From contig FCNA01000129.1 in assembly GCA_900018345.1 (NCBI GenBank), positions 1-64,000 on the forward strand: DNA of 64,000 nt, read 5' to 3'. The stretch is from Clostridiales bacterium CHKCI006. Lineage in GTDB: Bacteria > Bacillota_I > Bacilli_A > Erysipelotrichales > Coprobacillaceae. Shown here piece by piece: positions 62,521 through 64,000 of this stretch. The position numbers and the translations under genes are program-made. The notes beneath the pieces were generated by a model. That model did not search any database and had not been told where the DNA came from. It saw nothing but the letters and a program-made list of their open reading frames with translations. How positions within the stretch are numbered: position 1 is the first letter of the stretch; every line of letters begins with the position of its first letter.

Positions 62521-62549
62521 ATTATACTACTCACTATTCATTTTTTCAA
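62521..62549 (-). promoter_or_regulatory. nifJ promoter
   Basis: Minus-strand -35 TTGAAA (62544-62549), 17-bp spacer, -10 TATAAT (62521-62526). Confidence 0.8.
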
Positions 62550-62570
62550 AATAATTTCACTTGTTTTATA

Positions 62571-62608
62571 AAAAAAACGGAAAGCGCATGCATTGCATTT
62601 ACTTTCCG
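62571..62608 (-). terminator. Terminator of the galU operon
   Basis: CGGAAAG...CTTTCCG stem with an ATGC/GCAT inner part, followed by T8 on the minus strand; overlaps the stop codon. Confidence 0.8.
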
Positions 62609-63087
62609 GCAATTTCGTAAGTATAATAGCCACCAAGGACAAAAATCAGGATCGTTAAGACGTGATTGGAAGCAAAACTTTGAAAGCCCAAACGGTAAAT
62701 ATCCGGTTCTAAGAGCAATGCAAAGAAACTTCCGCCACCGATCATAGATGACATACTGATTACGATCACAAATACATGACTCATATAGAGCGCAAACACA
62801 TAAAAGATGACACTCAGCCACGCTACTTTGGTATTTCCGATATGTGCCACTTTCTTCAGCGTTGAAGCAATAGCGATACCGACCAGGGCTAAAATAAACT
62901 GGAAATGGATATGAGTAATCGAAACAAATAATCCATAGAGAAAACCACAAGCTAGCGAGATCGATAACCCTGAAAAGATCAGCATGGCCCACTTTTTAGC
63001 ATCAAAGAAAGCGTCATTATTTTGACGGAAGTAACGTTTGGCTTCCTGCTGACGTCTTCTTTCTTCTAACTGTTCTTTAATCCCCAT
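62599..63087 (-). CDS. Membrane protein of unknown function
   Basis: 162 aa. A charged cytoplasmic head (MGIKEQLEERRRQQEAKRYFRQ) followed by about four hydrophobic segments (from residue 35 on: MLIFSGLSISLACGFLYGLF, FILALVGIAIAST, VAWLSVIFYVFALYMSHVFVIVISM, VLTILIFVLGGYYTY). Family not recognised. ATG 63087 overlaps the galU end by 11 bp; a start at 63111 is less likely. Co-transcribed with galU, so a cell-envelope link is possible. Confidence 0.75.
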   Translation of the reverse strand: MGIKEQLEERRRQQEAKRYFRQNNDAFFDAKKWAMLIFSGLSISLACGFLYGLFVSITHIHFQFILALVGIAIASTLKKVAHIGNTKVAWLSVIFYVFALYMSHVFVIVISMSSMIGGGSFFALLLEPDIYRLGFQSFASNHVLTILIFVLGGYYTYEIAGK

Positions 63088-63997
63088 CGTGTTCAAATCC
63101 TTTTTGAACAAGCGCCGAGATGTATTGCTGTACCTGATCTTTCAGATCCGGACGATCTAACGCAAAGTCAATGGTCGCTTTGATGAAACCAAATTTATCA
63201 CCGACATCATAACGTACCCCTTCAAAGTCATAAGCATAGACCGCCTGACGATCCATGAGACGTTTAATGGCATCCGTCAGCTGGATCTCACCGCCGGCTC
63301 CCGTTCCCTGCGTCTCTAACAGTTCAAAGATCTCAGGAGTCAATACATATCGTCCTAAAACAGCCAGCTGGCTAGGTGCTTCTTCCTGCTTAGGTTTTTC
63401 AACCATGTCTGTCAATTTGACTAAACGTCCGTTGGCAGGATGGGAAGCAGATGGACGAACGATACCATATTTATGTACGGCTTCTAAAGGGACCGTTTGA
63501 ACACCGACCACGCTTGCATGTACCTGCTGGTAGGCATCGATCAGCTGCTGAAGAGCAGGTTTAGAATGCTTATTGACAACCACATCATCTCCTAATAAGA
63601 TAGCAAATGGTTCATCACCAATAAAAGATTTTGCGCAAAGGATGGCATGTCCCAAACCTTTAGGCTCCTTTTGACGAATATAATAAATATTCGCCAGGTT
63701 CGCAATATCGTTGATCATCTTGACCTCTTTATCCTTACCTGAAGCCTTTAAGCGCTCTTCCAGCTCATAAGATTTATCGAAATGATTCTCCATGGAATGC
63801 TTATTGCTGTTGGTAATGATCAGGATCTCTTCGATGCCGCTCTTGACCGCTTCCTCAATAATATACTGGATCGTAGGTGTATCTACGATTGGCAGCATTT
63901 CTTTAGCTAACGCTTTGGTGGCTGGTAAAAAGCGTGTTCCCAGCCCAGCTGCCGGAATGACTGCCTTTCTTACTTTAGTTGTCTTCGTCATGTTCAT
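63077..63997 (-). CDS. galU: UTP-glucose-1-phosphate uridylyltransferase
   Basis: Makes UDP-glucose, the donor for the two glycolipid glucosyltransferases at 54763 and 57791. 306 aa. AVIPAAGLGTRFLPATKALAKEMLPIVDTPTIQYIIEEAV near 13-52, GHAILCAKSFIGDEPFAILLGDDVV near 113, VEKPKQEEAPS near 202 and GEIQLTDAIKRL near 240. Start is at 63997 or 63991; the upstream region is outside the window, so the choice and the promoter cannot be judged. Confidence 0.95.
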   Translation of the reverse strand: MNMTKTTKVRKAVIPAAGLGTRFLPATKALAKEMLPIVDTPTIQYIIEEAVKSGIEEILIITNSNKHSMENHFDKSYELEERLKASGKDKEVKMINDIANLANIYYIRQKEPKGLGHAILCAKSFIGDEPFAILLGDDVVVNKHSKPALQQLIDAYQQVHASVVGVQTVPLEAVHKYGIVRPSASHPANGRLVKLTDMVEKPKQEEAPSQLAVLGRYVLTPEIFELLETQGTGAGGEIQLTDAIKRLMDRQAVYAYDFEGVRYDVGDKFGFIKATIDFALDRPDLKDQVQQYISALVQKGFEHDGD

Positions 63998-64000
63998 TCT

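Overview
The window looks like a chromosomal segment of an anaerobic, low-to-moderate GC Bacillota, most plausibly of the Erysipelotrichia/Erysipelotrichales. The evidence is sufCDSUB gene order, a single-chain pyruvate:ferredoxin oxidoreductase, long-form Hpf, T-box and SAM-I leaders, YunB/YutH-type spore genes, strong AGGAGG ribosome sites with TTG/GTG starts, and few genes for oxygen use. No rRNA, phage, CRISPR array or complete insertion sequence was seen. The taxonomic call is inference.

Layout. 1-350: a short end of an unresolved upstream unit with hairpins. 351-6932: a small protein, pfkA, maf-pnp, rpsO, a beta-hydroxyacid dehydrogenase and an EamA exporter. 6977-11315: ribF-truB, a TtcA-like thiolase, an M42 peptidase and an acetyltransferase with a stop codon near its start. 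11353-16154: corA with a proline/acid-rich leader peptide, a CoA-binding protein, rpsD, an EEP-fold protein and a MATE pump. 16273-22669: aldo/keto reductase, flavoprotein, T-box-leuS, a radical SAM protein, structured non-coding stretches and hpf. 22797-28122: metK with a SAM-I riboswitch and a 42-aa ORF, a thiMED salvage operon carrying a HAD phosphatase, a MarR regulator and a NifU-like protein. 28271-32890: S1-domain protein and pgi, three GNATs and a Cof-type HAD.

33083-39458 holds two tRNA operons (11 and 6 genes). They share an exact 488-bp direct repeat that carries five tRNAs and the promoter, and this repeat flanks lmbE, chbG, a MATE pump, fucO and a small Ig-like protein. 39628-43559: YitT, a THUMP-methyltransferase-like protein, and a YutH-like/YunB spore pair. 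43615-48961: the complete SUF iron-sulfur operon ending in 5-formyl-THF cyclo-ligase. 49103-53662: AI-2E-type permease, two tiny one-helix membrane proteins, two PrsA-like lipoprotein foldases, a HIT protein and a formate/nitrite channel. 53841-58810: YhaM and a glycolipid operon (two GT4 glucosyltransferases and a flippase-like protein), in which one glucosyltransferase is fused to RecX. 58965-63997: nifJ, a membrane protein and galU.

Themes: a fermentative core (pfkA, pgi, nifJ, formate channel, FucO), translation and RNA turnover, Fe-S assembly feeding NifJ and the radical SAM and ferredoxin-type enzymes, and membrane glycolipid synthesis from UDP-glucose (galU plus the two GTs). The most novel-looking element is the corA leader at 12307-12449. 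It has a short ORF starting MTPEPEPR followed by two mutually exclusive hairpins, one of which hides the corA ribosome site. This resembles, by convergence, the proline-codon Mg2+ sensors of enteric mgtA/mgtL.
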